From Nocardioides alkalitolerans DSM 16699 (GTDB lineage Bacteria > Actinomycetota > Actinomycetes > Propionibacteriales > Nocardioidaceae): a stretch of DNA of 64,000 nucleotides. This document shows positions 7,930 to 17,639 of the stretch, in pieces (the stretch's first letter is position 1; each line of letters opens with the position of its first letter). The notes below the pieces were generated by a model. That model was given only the letters and a program-made list of their open reading frames with translations, ran no database searches and had not been told where the DNA came from. Position numbers and translations under genes: made by a program. The DNA lies in the NCBI RefSeq assembly GCF_000426525.1, contig NZ_AUFN01000010.1:992001-1056000 (forward strand). The letters run 5' to 3'.

Positions 7930-8100
7930 TCAGGACGTCGAGTTGTCGATCGACCGCCGCTCCACCCGGCGCAGCGTGGCGCGCAGGTCGTCGGTGGCGC
8001 GCTGGACGTGGTCGATCTGCTCGTGGAACTGTCGGTGCAGCGCCAGTTTCGTCGCGTCGACGACGGCACCGCAGGTGAGGCACAGCCTGGTCTCGGGCAC
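7930..8100 (-). CDS. Small zinc-ribbon-like protein
   Basis: This 56-residue protein starts at a GTG with AGGAG seven bases upstream. It contains CLTCG followed by LHRQFH, a C-x2-C...H-x3-H arrangement expected to bind one zinc ion. The helical tail (about residues 24-50) could form a coiled coil. Similar tiny zinc proteins are common in actinobacteria and their phages. Its role is unknown. It is transcribed away from the flavin-dependent oxidoreductase gene. Confidence 0.6.
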   Translation of the reverse strand: MPETRLCLTCGAVVDATKLALHRQFHEQIDHVQRATDDLRATLRRVERRSIDNSTS

Positions 8101-8277
8101 AAGCCCACTCCTGACCTCGGGGGCGGCCACCAGACCGCCACGAGATCTCAGCCTAGCGGCTGGGCCGTCGCGCCGAGGGGTGTCATGACGGTCGTACCGA
8201 ACCCGGGGTACGGCGGTCGTCCGTCGATGTCGGCGAGACCACCGTCGCGACTCGGGCCGCCGACCTACGCTGGGCCC

Positions 8278-9324
8278 GTGCCCCTCCGCGACGTGCCGCT
8301 GCGACGACTCGGCTTCCTCACCATCGGGCTCTTCGACCCCGCCGACCCGCGCGCCGGCCACGAGAGCACCCTGGACGTGATCGCGCTGGGCGAGCGGCTC
8401 GGCTTCGACAGCGCCTACGTGCGCCACCGCCACCTGCAGCACGGCATCTCGTCGCCCCTGACGTTCCTCGCCGCGGCCACGCAGCGCACGAGCCGCATCG
8501 ACCTCGGCACGGCGGTGACGCCCCTCGGCTGGGAGAACCCGCTACGGCTCGCGGAGGACCTGGCGACCGTCGACCTGCTCTCCGGCGGGCGGCTCAACCC
8601 CGGGGTCAGCGTCGGCCCGCCGATGCACTTCGACGACGTCAAAGGCAGCCTCTACCCCGACACCGCCGACGCCGAGGACTTCTCCTACGCCCGCGTCACG
8701 CGGCTGCTGGGCCTGCTGCGCGGGGAGCCCGCGAGCAGCTTCTCCGGCGTCCAGGGCATCGAGACCTTCTCCGACCACGTGCAGCCGCACTCCCCCGGCC
8801 TGGCGTCGCGGGTCTGGTACGGCGCGGCGTCGCTCCGGTCGGCCGCCTGGGCCGGCGAGCAGGGGCTGTCGCTGCTCACCAGCAGCGTGGTCAAGGCCGA
8901 GGGAGACGGCCCGACGTACGACTTCGCGACGATCCAGCGCAGCCAGATCGACGCGTTCCGGGCCGCCCACCCCGACGGCGCCGCCGCCCGCGTCTCGCAG
9001 GGCCTCGTCGTGATCCCGACCGACAGCGCCACCGCCGACCAGCGGGAGCGCTACACGGCGTACGCCGCCAGCCGGCTCGAGCGCACCGCGACGCCCCAGG
9101 GTCCGGGACGGCTGATGTTCGCGCCCGACCTCGTGGGCACCTCGGACGAGATCGCCGAGCGCCTCCACGAGCACGCCGGGTTCCAGGCCGTCGACGAGGT
9201 CGTCTTCGCGCTGCCGTTCACGTTCGGCCACGACGACTACGTGCAGATCATCACCGACATCGCCGAGAAGCTGGGCCCGGCGCTGGGGTGGCGGCCGAGC
9301 ACGGACGCGGGAGCGACCGCGTGA
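8278..9324 (+). CDS. LLM-class flavin-dependent oxidoreductase
   Basis: This 348-residue protein has the luciferase-like monooxygenase fold: a first strand with LGFLTIGLFDP, the ERLGFDSAYVRHRH region, RIDLGTAVTPLGWENPLRLAEDLATVDLLSGGRL, and a late GTSDEIAERL element. Members use FMN or F420 to oxidise diverse substrates; the substrate is not predictable here. The GTG at 8278 is preceded by TACGCT with a six-base gap, so the transcript is probably leaderless. The stop overlaps the start of the next gene (GTGA), which suggests co-translation. Confidence 0.85.
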   Translation: MPLRDVPLRRLGFLTIGLFDPADPRAGHESTLDVIALGERLGFDSAYVRHRHLQHGISSPLTFLAAATQRTSRIDLGTAVTPLGWENPLRLAEDLATVDLLSGGRLNPGVSVGPPMHFDDVKGSLYPDTADAEDFSYARVTRLLGLLRGEPASSFSGVQGIETFSDHVQPHSPGLASRVWYGAASLRSAAWAGEQGLSLLTSSVVKAEGDGPTYDFATIQRSQIDAFRAAHPDGAAARVSQGLVVIPTDSATADQRERYTAYAASRLERTATPQGPGRLMFAPDLVGTSDEIAERLHEHAGFQAVDEVVFALPFTFGHDDYVQIITDIAEKLGPALGWRPSTDAGATA

Positions 9325-9794
9325 GCGCCGAGCGCGCGGCGGCCGCCGTCCGGGCCGCCGGGATCCCCTTCACCGTCACCGAGGCCGGACCCGCCCGGTC
9401 GTTGGCCGAGGCCGCCGAGCTGCTCGGCGTCACCCCCGACCGGATCGTGAAGACCCTCGTCGTGCGGCGCGGGGACGACGACTTCCTCCTCGTGCTCGTG
9501 CCCGGCGACCGGTCGATCTCGTGGCCGAAGCTGCGCACCCTCCTCGGGGTCTCCCGCCTCTCGATGCCGTCGGCCGACGAGGCGCAGCGCGCCACCGGGT
9601 ACGCCCGCGGCACCATTACCCCGTTCGGGGCGCTCGAGGGCCCGGCCGGCCCCTGGCCCGTCGTCGCCGACGAGCGCGTCACCGGCACCGTCTCGCTGGG
9701 CGGCGGCGCCCACGGCGTGGGCCTGCGCGTCGAGGCCGCCGACGTCGTACGTGTCGTGGCCGCCACCGTCGCCGACGTCACCGACCCCGCCTGA
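9321..9794 (+). CDS. YbaK/EbsC-family aminoacyl-tRNA deacylase-like protein
   Basis: This 157-residue protein matches the YbaK/ProX editing domain: an N-terminal TEAGPARSLAEAAELLGV, the VKTLVV strand with the key Lys, RSISWPKL, a DEAQRATGYARGTITPFG loop and the final SLGGGAHGVGLRV. Family members remove wrongly attached amino acids from tRNA (for example Cys-tRNA-Pro or Ala-tRNA-Pro). The GTG start overlaps the preceding stop. Why it is coupled to a flavin oxidoreductase is unclear. Confidence 0.85.
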   Translation: MSAERAAAAVRAAGIPFTVTEAGPARSLAEAAELLGVTPDRIVKTLVVRRGDDDFLLVLVPGDRSISWPKLRTLLGVSRLSMPSADEAQRATGYARGTITPFGALEGPAGPWPVVADERVTGTVSLGGGAHGVGLRVEAADVVRVVAATVADVTDPA

Positions 9795-9805
9795 CCAGGA
9801 GCGAC

Positions 9806-10528
9806 ATGCGCCCCCACCTCGTCCTCGTGCACGGCTCGCGGCTCTCGAGCACCCAGTGGCTGCCCGTGCTCCCCCACCTCGAGGCCGACGCCGCCGTCAC
9901 CCTCGTCGACCTGCCCGGCCACGGCGCCCGGGTCGACGAGGAGTTCACGATGGCGCGCTGCGTCGAGGTCGTCGACGAGGCGGTCCGCGCGGTGCCCGAC
10001 GACGAGCTCCCGGTGGTCGTGGGCCACTCGCTGGGCGGGTACGTCGGGATGGCCTACGGCGCCGACCACGGCCACCGCCTGGCCGGGCTCGTGCTCGCCG
10101 GCGCGTCCACGACACCGGTCGGCCCGGGCGCCGCGCTCTACCGCGGTGTCGCCGCCGTCACCGACCGCATCGGGCCCGAGCGCATGACCCGGCTCAACGA
10201 CCGGGTGCTCCGGCGCGTGTACGGCGCCGAGACGATCGACCCCGTCATCGCGGGCGGCTACTACTTCACCCCGACCACCGCCGCCTGGAGCGAGGTCATG
10301 ACGCACTGCCGGCCGTCGATGCTCTCCGAGGTCGACGCCCCCGTGCTGCTGCTCAACGGCCAGTTCGACCAGTTCCGCCTCGGCTACCGCGCGTTCGTGC
10401 GCGCCGGGCGCGACGTACGGGTCGCGATCGTGCCGCGGGCGAGCCACATGGCGCCGCTCGACCAGCCCGCCGCCTTCGCCGCCGCCGTGCTGCGCTTCGC
10501 CCGGGGCCTCGGGCACCGCGCCGCCTGA
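9806..10528 (+). CDS. Alpha/beta-fold hydrolase
   Basis: This 240-residue protein has the alpha/beta hydrolase elements: an oxyanion motif LVHGSRLSS, the nucleophile elbow GHSLGG, an acidic residue near LLNGQFDQ and a catalytic His in PRASHMAPLDQP. AGGAG lies five bases before ATG 9806. It follows the deacylase gene by 11 bases and is probably in the same transcript. The substrate is unknown; esters, lactones and epoxides are all possible. Confidence 0.85.
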   Translation: MRPHLVLVHGSRLSSTQWLPVLPHLEADAAVTLVDLPGHGARVDEEFTMARCVEVVDEAVRAVPDDELPVVVGHSLGGYVGMAYGADHGHRLAGLVLAGASTTPVGPGAALYRGVAAVTDRIGPERMTRLNDRVLRRVYGAETIDPVIAGGYYFTPTTAAWSEVMTHCRPSMLSEVDAPVLLLNGQFDQFRLGYRAFVRAGRDVRVAIVPRASHMAPLDQPAAFAAAVLRFARGLGHRAA

Positions 10529-10701
10529 CCGTCGGCGGTCGGGACGCGGCTCGCCGCGCTCGGAGCCCCTCCACCACCTCGGGCACATGAGAGCCCTCTC
10601 ACCGTCCCCTCACGGACACGTCATCTCCCGGACGCACCGTGGTCGCACGCCGCTCGTCGAGGAGCGTCGCCACCGATCCGCCCCAGTCCTCGGGAGCCCC
10701 C

Positions 10702-11925
10702 ATGCCACGTCGTCGTATCGCCCTCTACTCCCATGACACCCAGGGGCTGGGTCATGTGCGCCGCAACATCGAGATCGCCGCCAGCCTGGTCGCGGGCCGC
10801 CCGGACACCGACGTCCTGCTGCTGACCGGTACGCCGGCCGCGGCCGCCCTCCCCCTCCCGGCCGGCACCGAGCTCGTCGTGCTGCCGGGCGTCGCCAAGG
10901 ACGGCGACGGCGGCTACTCCCCCGCGTCGCTGGGCCTCGGCCTCGACGAGCTGCTCGAGCTGCGCAGCCGCATGATCGAGACCGCGATCGCCGCCTTCGC
11001 CCCCGACCTGTTCGTCGTCGACAAGGTGGCCCGGGGCATGGGCGGCGAGCTCGACGCGGCGCTGCGCACGGCTCGCCGTACCGTCGGCCCCCGCGGGCTG
11101 CCCACCCGCACCGTGCTCGGCCTCCGCGACATCCTCGACACCCCCGCCGTCGCCCGCCGCGAGTGGGACGCGGCCGGCACCACCGAGGCCGTGCTCGACC
11201 TCTACGACGAGGTCTGGGTGTACGGCGACCCCCGCGTCCACGACCCGGTGGTCGCCTACGGGCTGGGCCCCGAGGTCGGCGCGATGGTCCGCTTCACGGG
11301 CTACCTCGCCCGGGGCCGCGGCCGGCACCTCCCGCCGGTCCCGTCGCCGCTGACGCCCACCCCGGGCACCGCGGCCGCGCCGACGCCGTACGTGCTCTGC
11401 CTCGTCGGCGGCGGCCAGGACGGCCACGCCCTCGCCGACGCCCTCGCCCGCACCGCCCTGCCGGCCGGGCACCACGCCGTGCTCGTCACCGGTCCCTGCA
11501 TGCCGCTCGCGGAGCGCCAGCGGCTCGCCGCCCTGGCCGCCGTCCGCGACGACCTCGTCGTGCACACGTTCGTCGAGGACACGCTGCCGCTCATCGCCGG
11601 CGCCGCCGCGGTGGTGAGCATGGGCGGCTACAACACGGTCTGCGAGCTGCTGGCCTCCGGTCGCCCACCGCTCGTGGTGCCGCGCACGACGCCCCGCCTC
11701 GAGCAGACGCTCCGCGTCCACGAGCTCGGCCCCTGGACCGAGCTCGACCACCTCGCCCCCGACGCCGCCACCCCCGAGGCGCTCGCCTCGTGGCTGGCCG
11801 ACGCCGTACGACGCCCGCCGGCCCACCACACCGTCGACCTCGACGGGCTCGAGCGCCTGCCGGCCCTCGCCGACGCCCTCCTCGCCCCCGACCACGCCCT
11901 GGAGCTCCGCCATGTCTCTGCCTGA
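10702..11925 (+). CDS. Predicted glycosyltransferase (COG4671/MurG-like)
   Basis: This 407-residue protein begins with RRIALYSHDTQGLGHVRRN, the hallmark N-terminus of a predicted glycosyltransferase group related to MurG and GT28 enzymes. The C-terminal half has LCLVGGGQDG and SMGGYNTVCELL, a nucleotide-sugar-binding pattern shared with GT-B enzymes. GGGAG lies upstream of ATG 10702. It is the first of six overlapping genes that appear to make and export a glycosylated product. Donor and acceptor cannot be deduced. Confidence 0.8.
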   Translation: MPRRRIALYSHDTQGLGHVRRNIEIAASLVAGRPDTDVLLLTGTPAAAALPLPAGTELVVLPGVAKDGDGGYSPASLGLGLDELLELRSRMIETAIAAFAPDLFVVDKVARGMGGELDAALRTARRTVGPRGLPTRTVLGLRDILDTPAVARREWDAAGTTEAVLDLYDEVWVYGDPRVHDPVVAYGLGPEVGAMVRFTGYLARGRGRHLPPVPSPLTPTPGTAAAPTPYVLCLVGGGQDGHALADALARTALPAGHHAVLVTGPCMPLAERQRLAALAAVRDDLVVHTFVEDTLPLIAGAAAVVSMGGYNTVCELLASGRPPLVVPRTTPRLEQTLRVHELGPWTELDHLAPDAATPEALASWLADAVRRPPAHHTVDLDGLERLPALADALLAPDHALELRHVSA

Positions 11926-13264
11926 CCCGACCAGCACCAGCACCAGCACCGGCGCCCCGACCGGCCCCGCTCCCCTGCGCGTCGGCTACGTGCTGACGAT
12001 GTTCCCCCGCTTCTCCGAGACGTTCGTGCTCAGCGAGCTGCTGGCGCTCGAGGGCCTGGCCCTCGAGGGGTCGGCCGACCCGTCCGGACGCGCCGCGGTG
12101 GAGGTGTCGGTGTTCTCGATGCGCCAGCCCGACGACGGCCGGTTCCACGCCGCGGTCGCCGACGTCCGCGCGCCCGTCACCTACCTGACCCGCACGCCGA
12201 AGGCCTCCACGCTGTGGGCGGCGCTCCAGCGCACGCACCACCGGCTGCCCGGGCTGGCCGCCCACCTCGACGAGGTGCTCGCCCTGCCCGTCGACGAGGG
12301 GGTCGCCGCCCTCGAGGTCGCGGCCGCCGCCGTCGAGCAGGGCCTCGACCACCTGCACGCCCACTTCGCGAACAGCCCGGCCACCGTCGCCCGCGTCGCG
12401 GCCCGCATCGCGGGGATCACCTGCTCGTTCACGGCCCACGCGAAGGACATCTTCCACACCGGCCTGGACGCCGACGCCCTCCACGCCAACCTGGCCGGCG
12501 CCGACGCCGTCGTCACCGTGAGCGACTTCAACACCGACTTCCTCCGCCGGCTCCAGCCCGCGGCGGCCGACCGCGTCGTGCGCCTCTACAACGGCCTCGA
12601 CCTCGACCGCTTCGCCCGGTCGCACGCCCCGCGCTCCCCCCGCACCATCGCGACGGTCGGACGGCTGGTGCCCAAGAAGGGCTTCGACGTGCTCCTCGCC
12701 GCCGTCGCGGCGCTGCGCAGCGCGTCGTACGACGTGCGCCTCCAGGTCGTCGGCACGGGTGCCGAGGGCGACCGGCTGCACGCCCTGGCCCGCGACCTCG
12801 GCGTGGCCGACGCCGTCGACTTCCTCGGCGCGCTCCCCCAGGACCGGATGAAGGAGGTCGTGGCCTCGGCCGCCGTCTTCGCCGCCCCGTGCGTGGTCGC
12901 CGAGGACGGCAACCGCGACGGCCTCCCCACGGTGCTGCTCGAGGCGCTGGCGCTCGGCACCCCGTGCGTGGCCACGCCCGTCACCGGCATCCCCGAGGCG
13001 GTCGTCGACGGCGTGACCGGCCGCATCGTCCCGAGCAGCGACCCGGCCGCGCTGGCCGACGCGCTGCGCGCCGTGCTCGACGACCCGGCGACCGCCGCGT
13101 CGTACGCCGACGCGGGCCGCACGCTGGTCGAGGAGCGCTTCGACGTGCGCCGCAACGCCGCCGTGCTCGCGGAGGTCTTCCGCTCGGTGGCCCGCCCGGT
13201 CACGGACCGGCGCACCACTGCTCCGGGTGCCACCGCCCGCGACCTCGCGGGGGTGGGCGCGTGA
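11912..13264 (+). CDS. GT4-family glycosyltransferase
   Basis: This 450-residue GT-B enzyme has the GT4 marks: RVGYVLTMFPRFSETFVLSE near the N-terminus, FTAHAKDIF, VSDFNTDFL, RLYNGLDLDRF, TVGRLVPKKGFDVLL and the E-x7-E nucleotide-sugar motif in EDGNRDGLPTVLLEALALG. The ATG lies inside the end of the previous gene (14-base overlap), so the two are co-translated. The N-terminus resembles enzymes that extend exopolysaccharide or glycolipid chains. Confidence 0.88.
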   Translation: MSLPDPTSTSTSTGAPTGPAPLRVGYVLTMFPRFSETFVLSELLALEGLALEGSADPSGRAAVEVSVFSMRQPDDGRFHAAVADVRAPVTYLTRTPKASTLWAALQRTHHRLPGLAAHLDEVLALPVDEGVAALEVAAAAVEQGLDHLHAHFANSPATVARVAARIAGITCSFTAHAKDIFHTGLDADALHANLAGADAVVTVSDFNTDFLRRLQPAAADRVVRLYNGLDLDRFARSHAPRSPRTIATVGRLVPKKGFDVLLAAVAALRSASYDVRLQVVGTGAEGDRLHALARDLGVADAVDFLGALPQDRMKEVVASAAVFAAPCVVAEDGNRDGLPTVLLEALALGTPCVATPVTGIPEAVVDGVTGRIVPSSDPAALADALRAVLDDPATAASYADAGRTLVEERFDVRRNAAVLAEVFRSVARPVTDRRTTAPGATARDLAGVGA

Positions 13265-14499
13265 GCACGCTCCGCCGCCGTCTCCGGGTCGCCTACGTCT
13301 GCACCGACCCGGGCATCCCGGTGTTCGGCACGAAGGGTGCCTCCGTCCACGCCCAGGCGGTGCTCCGGGCGCTGCTGCGACGCGGCGCCGAGGTGCACCT
13401 GCTGACCCCGCGCCCCGGCGGTCCCGCCCCGGCCGGGCTCGAGGACGTCCGGGTGCACGAGCTGCCGGCGGTCGCCGGCCGCCGCGACGGGGACGCCACC
13501 GAGCGCCTCGCCGCCCGCGAGCGCTCGGCCGTCGCCTCCGACGCCGCCGTGGCCCCCGCACTCGACTCCCTGACCGGCGAGGTGCCCTTCGACCTCGTCT
13601 ACGAGCGCTACGCGCTCTGGGGGCGGACGGCGACGGCCTGGGCGCGCCGGTCCGGCGTGCCCTCGCTGCTCGAGGTCAACGCCCCGCTGCCCGACGAGCA
13701 GTCCGCCCACCGCGGCCTCGTCGACGTCGCCGGCGCCCACGCGGTGGCGACCGCGGCCCTCTCGTCGGCGACCGCCGCGTTCGGCGTCAGCGACACCGTC
13801 TCCGCCTGGGCCCGCCGGTACGCCGCGGACCCGACCCGGGTGCGCACCGTCGCCAACGGCGTCGACACCCGCGCCGTCACCCCGGCCGCGCGCCCCGTGA
13901 CCGGCACCGACGGACCCTTCACCCTCGGGTTCGTCGGCACCCTCAAGGCCTGGCACGGCGTCGAGACGCTCGTGGCCGCCGCGGCCCGACTCATGGCCGA
14001 CGACCCGTCGTACCGGCTGCTGCTCGTCGGCGACGGCCCCCGCGCCGACGCGCTGCGCGCGCAGGCCGCCGACCTCGGGATCGCCGCGAACGTCGAGACC
14101 ACCGGCGCCCTGCCCGCCGCCGAGGTGCCCGCGCAGCTGCACCGGATGGACGTGGCCTGCGCGCCGTACCCCGCCCTCGACGACTTCTACTTCTCGCCGC
14201 TGAAGGTGACGGAGTACCTCGCCGCCGGCCTGCCCGTCGTGGCCAGCGCGGTCGGCGACCTGCCGGCCCTGCTCGACGGCGGCACCCACGGCACGCTCGT
14301 CGCCCCCGACGACCCGGCCGCCCTCGCCACGGCGGTCGCGGCGCTGCGCGCCGACGTCGTACGACGCCGCACCCTGCGCACCGTCAACCGCACCGCCGCC
14401 CTGGCCGCCGACTGGGACCACGTGCTCGCCACCTCGCTGGCGCCGCTCGGCCTCGGCGAGCCCGCCCTCACCACCCCGGGAGCAGACCGTGTCGCGTGA
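13261..14499 (+). CDS. GT4-family glycosyltransferase
   Basis: This 412-residue second GT4 enzyme carries RVAYVCTDPGIPVFGTKGAS and VHAQAVLRALLRRG near the N-terminus, VANGVDTRAV, LGFVGTLKAWHGVETLV in the donor domain and SPLKVTEYLAAGLPVVASAVG as a variant E-x7-E region. The GTG start overlaps the previous stop (GTGA). It shares little sequence with its neighbour beyond the fold, so the two probably add different sugars. Confidence 0.88.
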   Translation: MSTLRRRLRVAYVCTDPGIPVFGTKGASVHAQAVLRALLRRGAEVHLLTPRPGGPAPAGLEDVRVHELPAVAGRRDGDATERLAARERSAVASDAAVAPALDSLTGEVPFDLVYERYALWGRTATAWARRSGVPSLLEVNAPLPDEQSAHRGLVDVAGAHAVATAALSSATAAFGVSDTVSAWARRYAADPTRVRTVANGVDTRAVTPAARPVTGTDGPFTLGFVGTLKAWHGVETLVAAAARLMADDPSYRLLLVGDGPRADALRAQAADLGIAANVETTGALPAAEVPAQLHRMDVACAPYPALDDFYFSPLKVTEYLAAGLPVVASAVGDLPALLDGGTHGTLVAPDDPAALATAVAALRADVVRRRTLRTVNRTAALAADWDHVLATSLAPLGLGEPALTTPGADRVA

Positions 14500-16369
14500 G
14501 AAGCCCTCGAACCTGCGGGAGGCCGTGCCCGGCCTGCGCCGCACCGCGCACCACCTTCGCCCGCACCTCAAGGCGGAGCGTCCGCTGCTCGCCGGCGGCC
14601 TGCTCGCCATGTTCCTCGAGGTGCTGTTCCGCCTCGCGGAGCCGTGGCCGCTGAAGTTCGTCATCGACGCCGTCGTGCAGGCCTCCGGGGCCGACATCGC
14701 GGCCTCCGGCCCCGGTGACGTGCAGGCGACGATCATCATCGCCGCGGGCGCCCTGCTGGCCGTCGTGCTGCTGCGCGCCGCGGCGGCGTACGCGATGACG
14801 CTCTGCTTCGCGCTGGCCGGCAACCGCCTGCTCACCCGGGTGCGCGGCGACGTCTACGCCCACCTGCAGCGCCTGCCGATGGCGTTCCACGACCAGTCGC
14901 GCACCGGCGACCTCGTCACGCGCGTGACCTCCGACGTCGGACGCCTCAAGGAGGTCGCGGTCACCGCCGGCCTGCCGCTCGTCGGCAACATCGCCACGAT
15001 GGTCGGGATGGTCGTCGTCGTGGCGATCCTCGACTTCCCGCTGGCGCTCTGCATGGTGGCCGTCATCCCGCTGTTCCTCGTCAGCGGCGCCCACGTCACG
15101 AAGAGCATCCACACCGTCTCCCGCAAGCAGCGCAAGGCCGAGGGCGCGCTCGCCTCGCTCGCCACCGAGACGCTGTCGTCGATGCGGGTCGTGCACTCCT
15201 ACTCGCTCGCCGAGCGGCTCCAGGGCCGTTTCGCCGACAGCAACGAGCGCAGCCTGCGCGACGGCGTGCAGACCAAGCGCCTCTCGGCCCAGCTCGAGCG
15301 CACCACCGACGTGCTCGTGGGCATCGCGACCGCGGTCGTGCTGTACGTCGGGGCCCAGCGCGTGCTCGCCGGCGCGCTCACGCCGGGCGACCTCGTGGTC
15401 TTCCTGACCTACCTGAAGGCGACCTTCAAGCCCCTGCGCGACCTCGCGAAGTACACCGGCCGGATCGCGGCCGCCGCCGCCTCGGGCGAGCGGATCGTCG
15501 AGCTGCTCGAGCAGGAGCCGAGCGTGCGCGACCACAGCTGGTCGAAGCCGGCCCGCCCGTTCCGCGGCGACGTGACGCTGCGCGACGTCTGGGTCTCCTA
15601 CACGCCGGGCCACCCGGTGCTGCGAGGCGTCGACCTGCACGTGCGGGCCGGGCAGCGCATCGCCCTCGTCGGACCGTCCGGGTCGGGCAAGTCGACCGTC
15701 GCCTCCCTACTCTCCCGGCTGCGCGACCCCGAGTCCGGCAGCGTGCTCGTGGACGGCCACGACCTGGTCGACCTCACCGTCGAGTCGGTGCGCAGCCAGG
15801 TGGCCGTGGTGCTGCAGGAGAGCGTCCTGTTCGCCACGTCGATCGCCGACAACATCTCGTACGGCCGACCGGGGGCCACCCCGGCGGAGATCGAGGCCGC
15901 GGCCCGCCTCGCCGGCGCCCACGACTTCGTCATGGCCCTGCCCGACGGCTACGACACCGTCGTCGGCGAGCGCGGCGCGACCCTCTCCGGGGGCCAGCGC
16001 CAGCGCATCGCCATCGCCCGGGCCGCCGTGCGGCACGCCCCGATCGTCGTGCTCGACGAGGCGCTGACCGGGCTCGACGAGGGCACGGAGTCCGAGGTGC
16101 TCGCCGCGCTGGGTCGCCTCACCGCCGGCCGCACCACCGTCGTCATCACCCACGACCTCGCCCACGCCCGCGACTGCGACCGCGTCGTCTGGATCGAGCG
16201 CGGCGTCGTCGTCGCCGACGGGCCGCCCGACGAGGTGCTCGGCGCCGACCTGACGGCGCCCGCCGTACGGACGCCCGGCGCCCCGCACCCGCCCGCACCG
16301 GTGCTCGACCCCGACGCCACGCAGCCGCTGGCCGTCGTCACCTCGCTCCCGGAGGCCTCCCGTGCCTGA
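14489..16369 (+). CDS. ABC exporter with fused membrane and ATPase domains
   Basis: This 626-residue half-transporter has six predicted membrane helices in residues about 30-320. The ATPase follows, with Walker A GPSGSGKS at 395-402, LSGGQ at 499-503 and Walker B VVLDEA around 520-525. It resembles MsbA-type lipid or glycolipid flippases and should work as a homodimer. The GTG overlaps the preceding glycosyltransferase by 11 bases and has GGGAG upstream. The context implies export of the product of the three glycosyltransferases. Confidence 0.88.
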   Translation: MSREKPSNLREAVPGLRRTAHHLRPHLKAERPLLAGGLLAMFLEVLFRLAEPWPLKFVIDAVVQASGADIAASGPGDVQATIIIAAGALLAVVLLRAAAAYAMTLCFALAGNRLLTRVRGDVYAHLQRLPMAFHDQSRTGDLVTRVTSDVGRLKEVAVTAGLPLVGNIATMVGMVVVVAILDFPLALCMVAVIPLFLVSGAHVTKSIHTVSRKQRKAEGALASLATETLSSMRVVHSYSLAERLQGRFADSNERSLRDGVQTKRLSAQLERTTDVLVGIATAVVLYVGAQRVLAGALTPGDLVVFLTYLKATFKPLRDLAKYTGRIAAAAASGERIVELLEQEPSVRDHSWSKPARPFRGDVTLRDVWVSYTPGHPVLRGVDLHVRAGQRIALVGPSGSGKSTVASLLSRLRDPESGSVLVDGHDLVDLTVESVRSQVAVVLQESVLFATSIADNISYGRPGATPAEIEAAARLAGAHDFVMALPDGYDTVVGERGATLSGGQRQRIAIARAAVRHAPIVVLDEALTGLDEGTESEVLAALGRLTAGRTTVVITHDLAHARDCDRVVWIERGVVVADGPPDEVLGADLTAPAVRTPGAPHPPAPVLDPDATQPLAVVTSLPEASRA

Positions 16370-17639
16370 GACCGACTCCCACCTCGTGCCCGAGCTCGGC
16401 GTGCCCGGGTTCGGGGTGCTCGCCTCCGACGGGGCGCTCCGCCGCTGGCTGGCCGCGCACGCCCCGGCCCACCGCGGACGCAGCGACGCCGAGCGGGTGC
16501 GGCTGCGCATGAAGGCCGGCACGAGCGCCGTCGCCGCGGTCCGCTGCGGTCCCGAGCTGCTGCTGGTGCAGGCGTACGCCGGCTCGGCCCGCGCCAAGCT
16601 CGCGAAGACGCAGCGCAAGGCACGGCCCGGTGGCGTCGTCGCGGTCGACCCGGAGCGGGGGGTCATCGCGGTGCGCGCGGAGGCCGACCGCGACCTGCCC
16701 GCGCTCCGGCCGCTCGCCGAGGACCGGCTCGGCCCCGAGCTGCTCGCCCGGGTGACGGGCACGCGTCCGATGGGGCCGCCCACGGCGCTCTCCTACAACC
16801 CCCAGCGGCGCTGGGTGGCCCGCCTGGAGACCACCGCCGGGCCGGTGCTCCTGCGCGCCGTCCGCCCCGGCGACCTCGCCGACGCCCTCCGCGGGCCCCG
16901 GGCATTGGCCGGCTCCGCCCTGGCGGGGCGCGTCCCCGCCCTGCTCGGGCTCGACGACGCCCTCGGCCTGGCGGCGCTGTCGTGGGTGCCGGGCACGCCC
17001 CTCGACCGGGCCGCCGCCGCACCGTCGCTCCCGGAGGCCGGGCACCTCGTCGCCGCGCTGCACGACCTGGCACCCTCCGCGCGTACGGCGACGCTGCCGC
17101 GGCGCACGACGCGCGACCTGCGGGCCGCGGTGCGGCAGGCCGGGGAGCAGCTCGCCCTCCTCCTGCCCGCCGACGCCGACCGGATCCGCCGGGTCGTCAC
17201 GGCCTGCGAGGTCGGCCTGCGCGAGGCGGCCGGCGCCGCCGGGGACGACGTCGTGCTCCACGGCGACCTCTCCCGCGACCAGCTCGTCGCCCGCGGGCCG
17301 GGGGCGCCGGCCGGGCTGCTCGACCTCGACCGCGCCGCCCGCGGACCCGCCGCCGACGACCTCGGCTGCCTGCTCGCCGACGACGTCGCCTCCGGCCGGG
17401 GGCCGGGCGCGGCCGACGCGTTCCTCGCCGGCTACGCCGACCGGCGGGACCTGCCGCCGCCCGCGGTGCTCGCGGCCCACACCGCGGCCCACCTGCTGCG
17501 GCGCACCACCGACCCCTTCCGCACGTGCCACGCCGACTGGCCCGACGCCTGCCGCGGGCTGCTGTCGCAGGTCGAGGCGCTGCTCGCCGGCGGGGCCGTG
17601 GGGGCCGTCGGGGCCGCGACCTCGGGAGCCGCACGATGA
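16362..17639 (+). CDS. APH/maltokinase-like phosphotransferase
   Basis: This 425-residue protein has an aminoglycoside-phosphotransferase-type kinase fold. The catalytic loop reads HGDLSRDQ (His300, Asp302, Gln307) and the metal-binding motif LLDLDRAARG (Asp321 and Asp323). The loop ends in Gln where APH enzymes have Asn; maltokinases (HGDxHLGQ) also have Gln there, which hints at a sugar hydroxyl as acceptor. The GTG overlaps the transporter stop. The first 130 residues may be a separate domain. A sugar or glycan kinase is the best reading. Confidence 0.7.
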   Translation: MPETDSHLVPELGVPGFGVLASDGALRRWLAAHAPAHRGRSDAERVRLRMKAGTSAVAAVRCGPELLLVQAYAGSARAKLAKTQRKARPGGVVAVDPERGVIAVRAEADRDLPALRPLAEDRLGPELLARVTGTRPMGPPTALSYNPQRRWVARLETTAGPVLLRAVRPGDLADALRGPRALAGSALAGRVPALLGLDDALGLAALSWVPGTPLDRAAAAPSLPEAGHLVAALHDLAPSARTATLPRRTTRDLRAAVRQAGEQLALLLPADADRIRRVVTACEVGLREAAGAAGDDVVLHGDLSRDQLVARGPGAPAGLLDLDRAARGPAADDLGCLLADDVASGRGPGAADAFLAGYADRRDLPPPAVLAAHTAAHLLRRTTDPFRTCHADWPDACRGLLSQVEALLAGGAVGAVGAATSGAAR

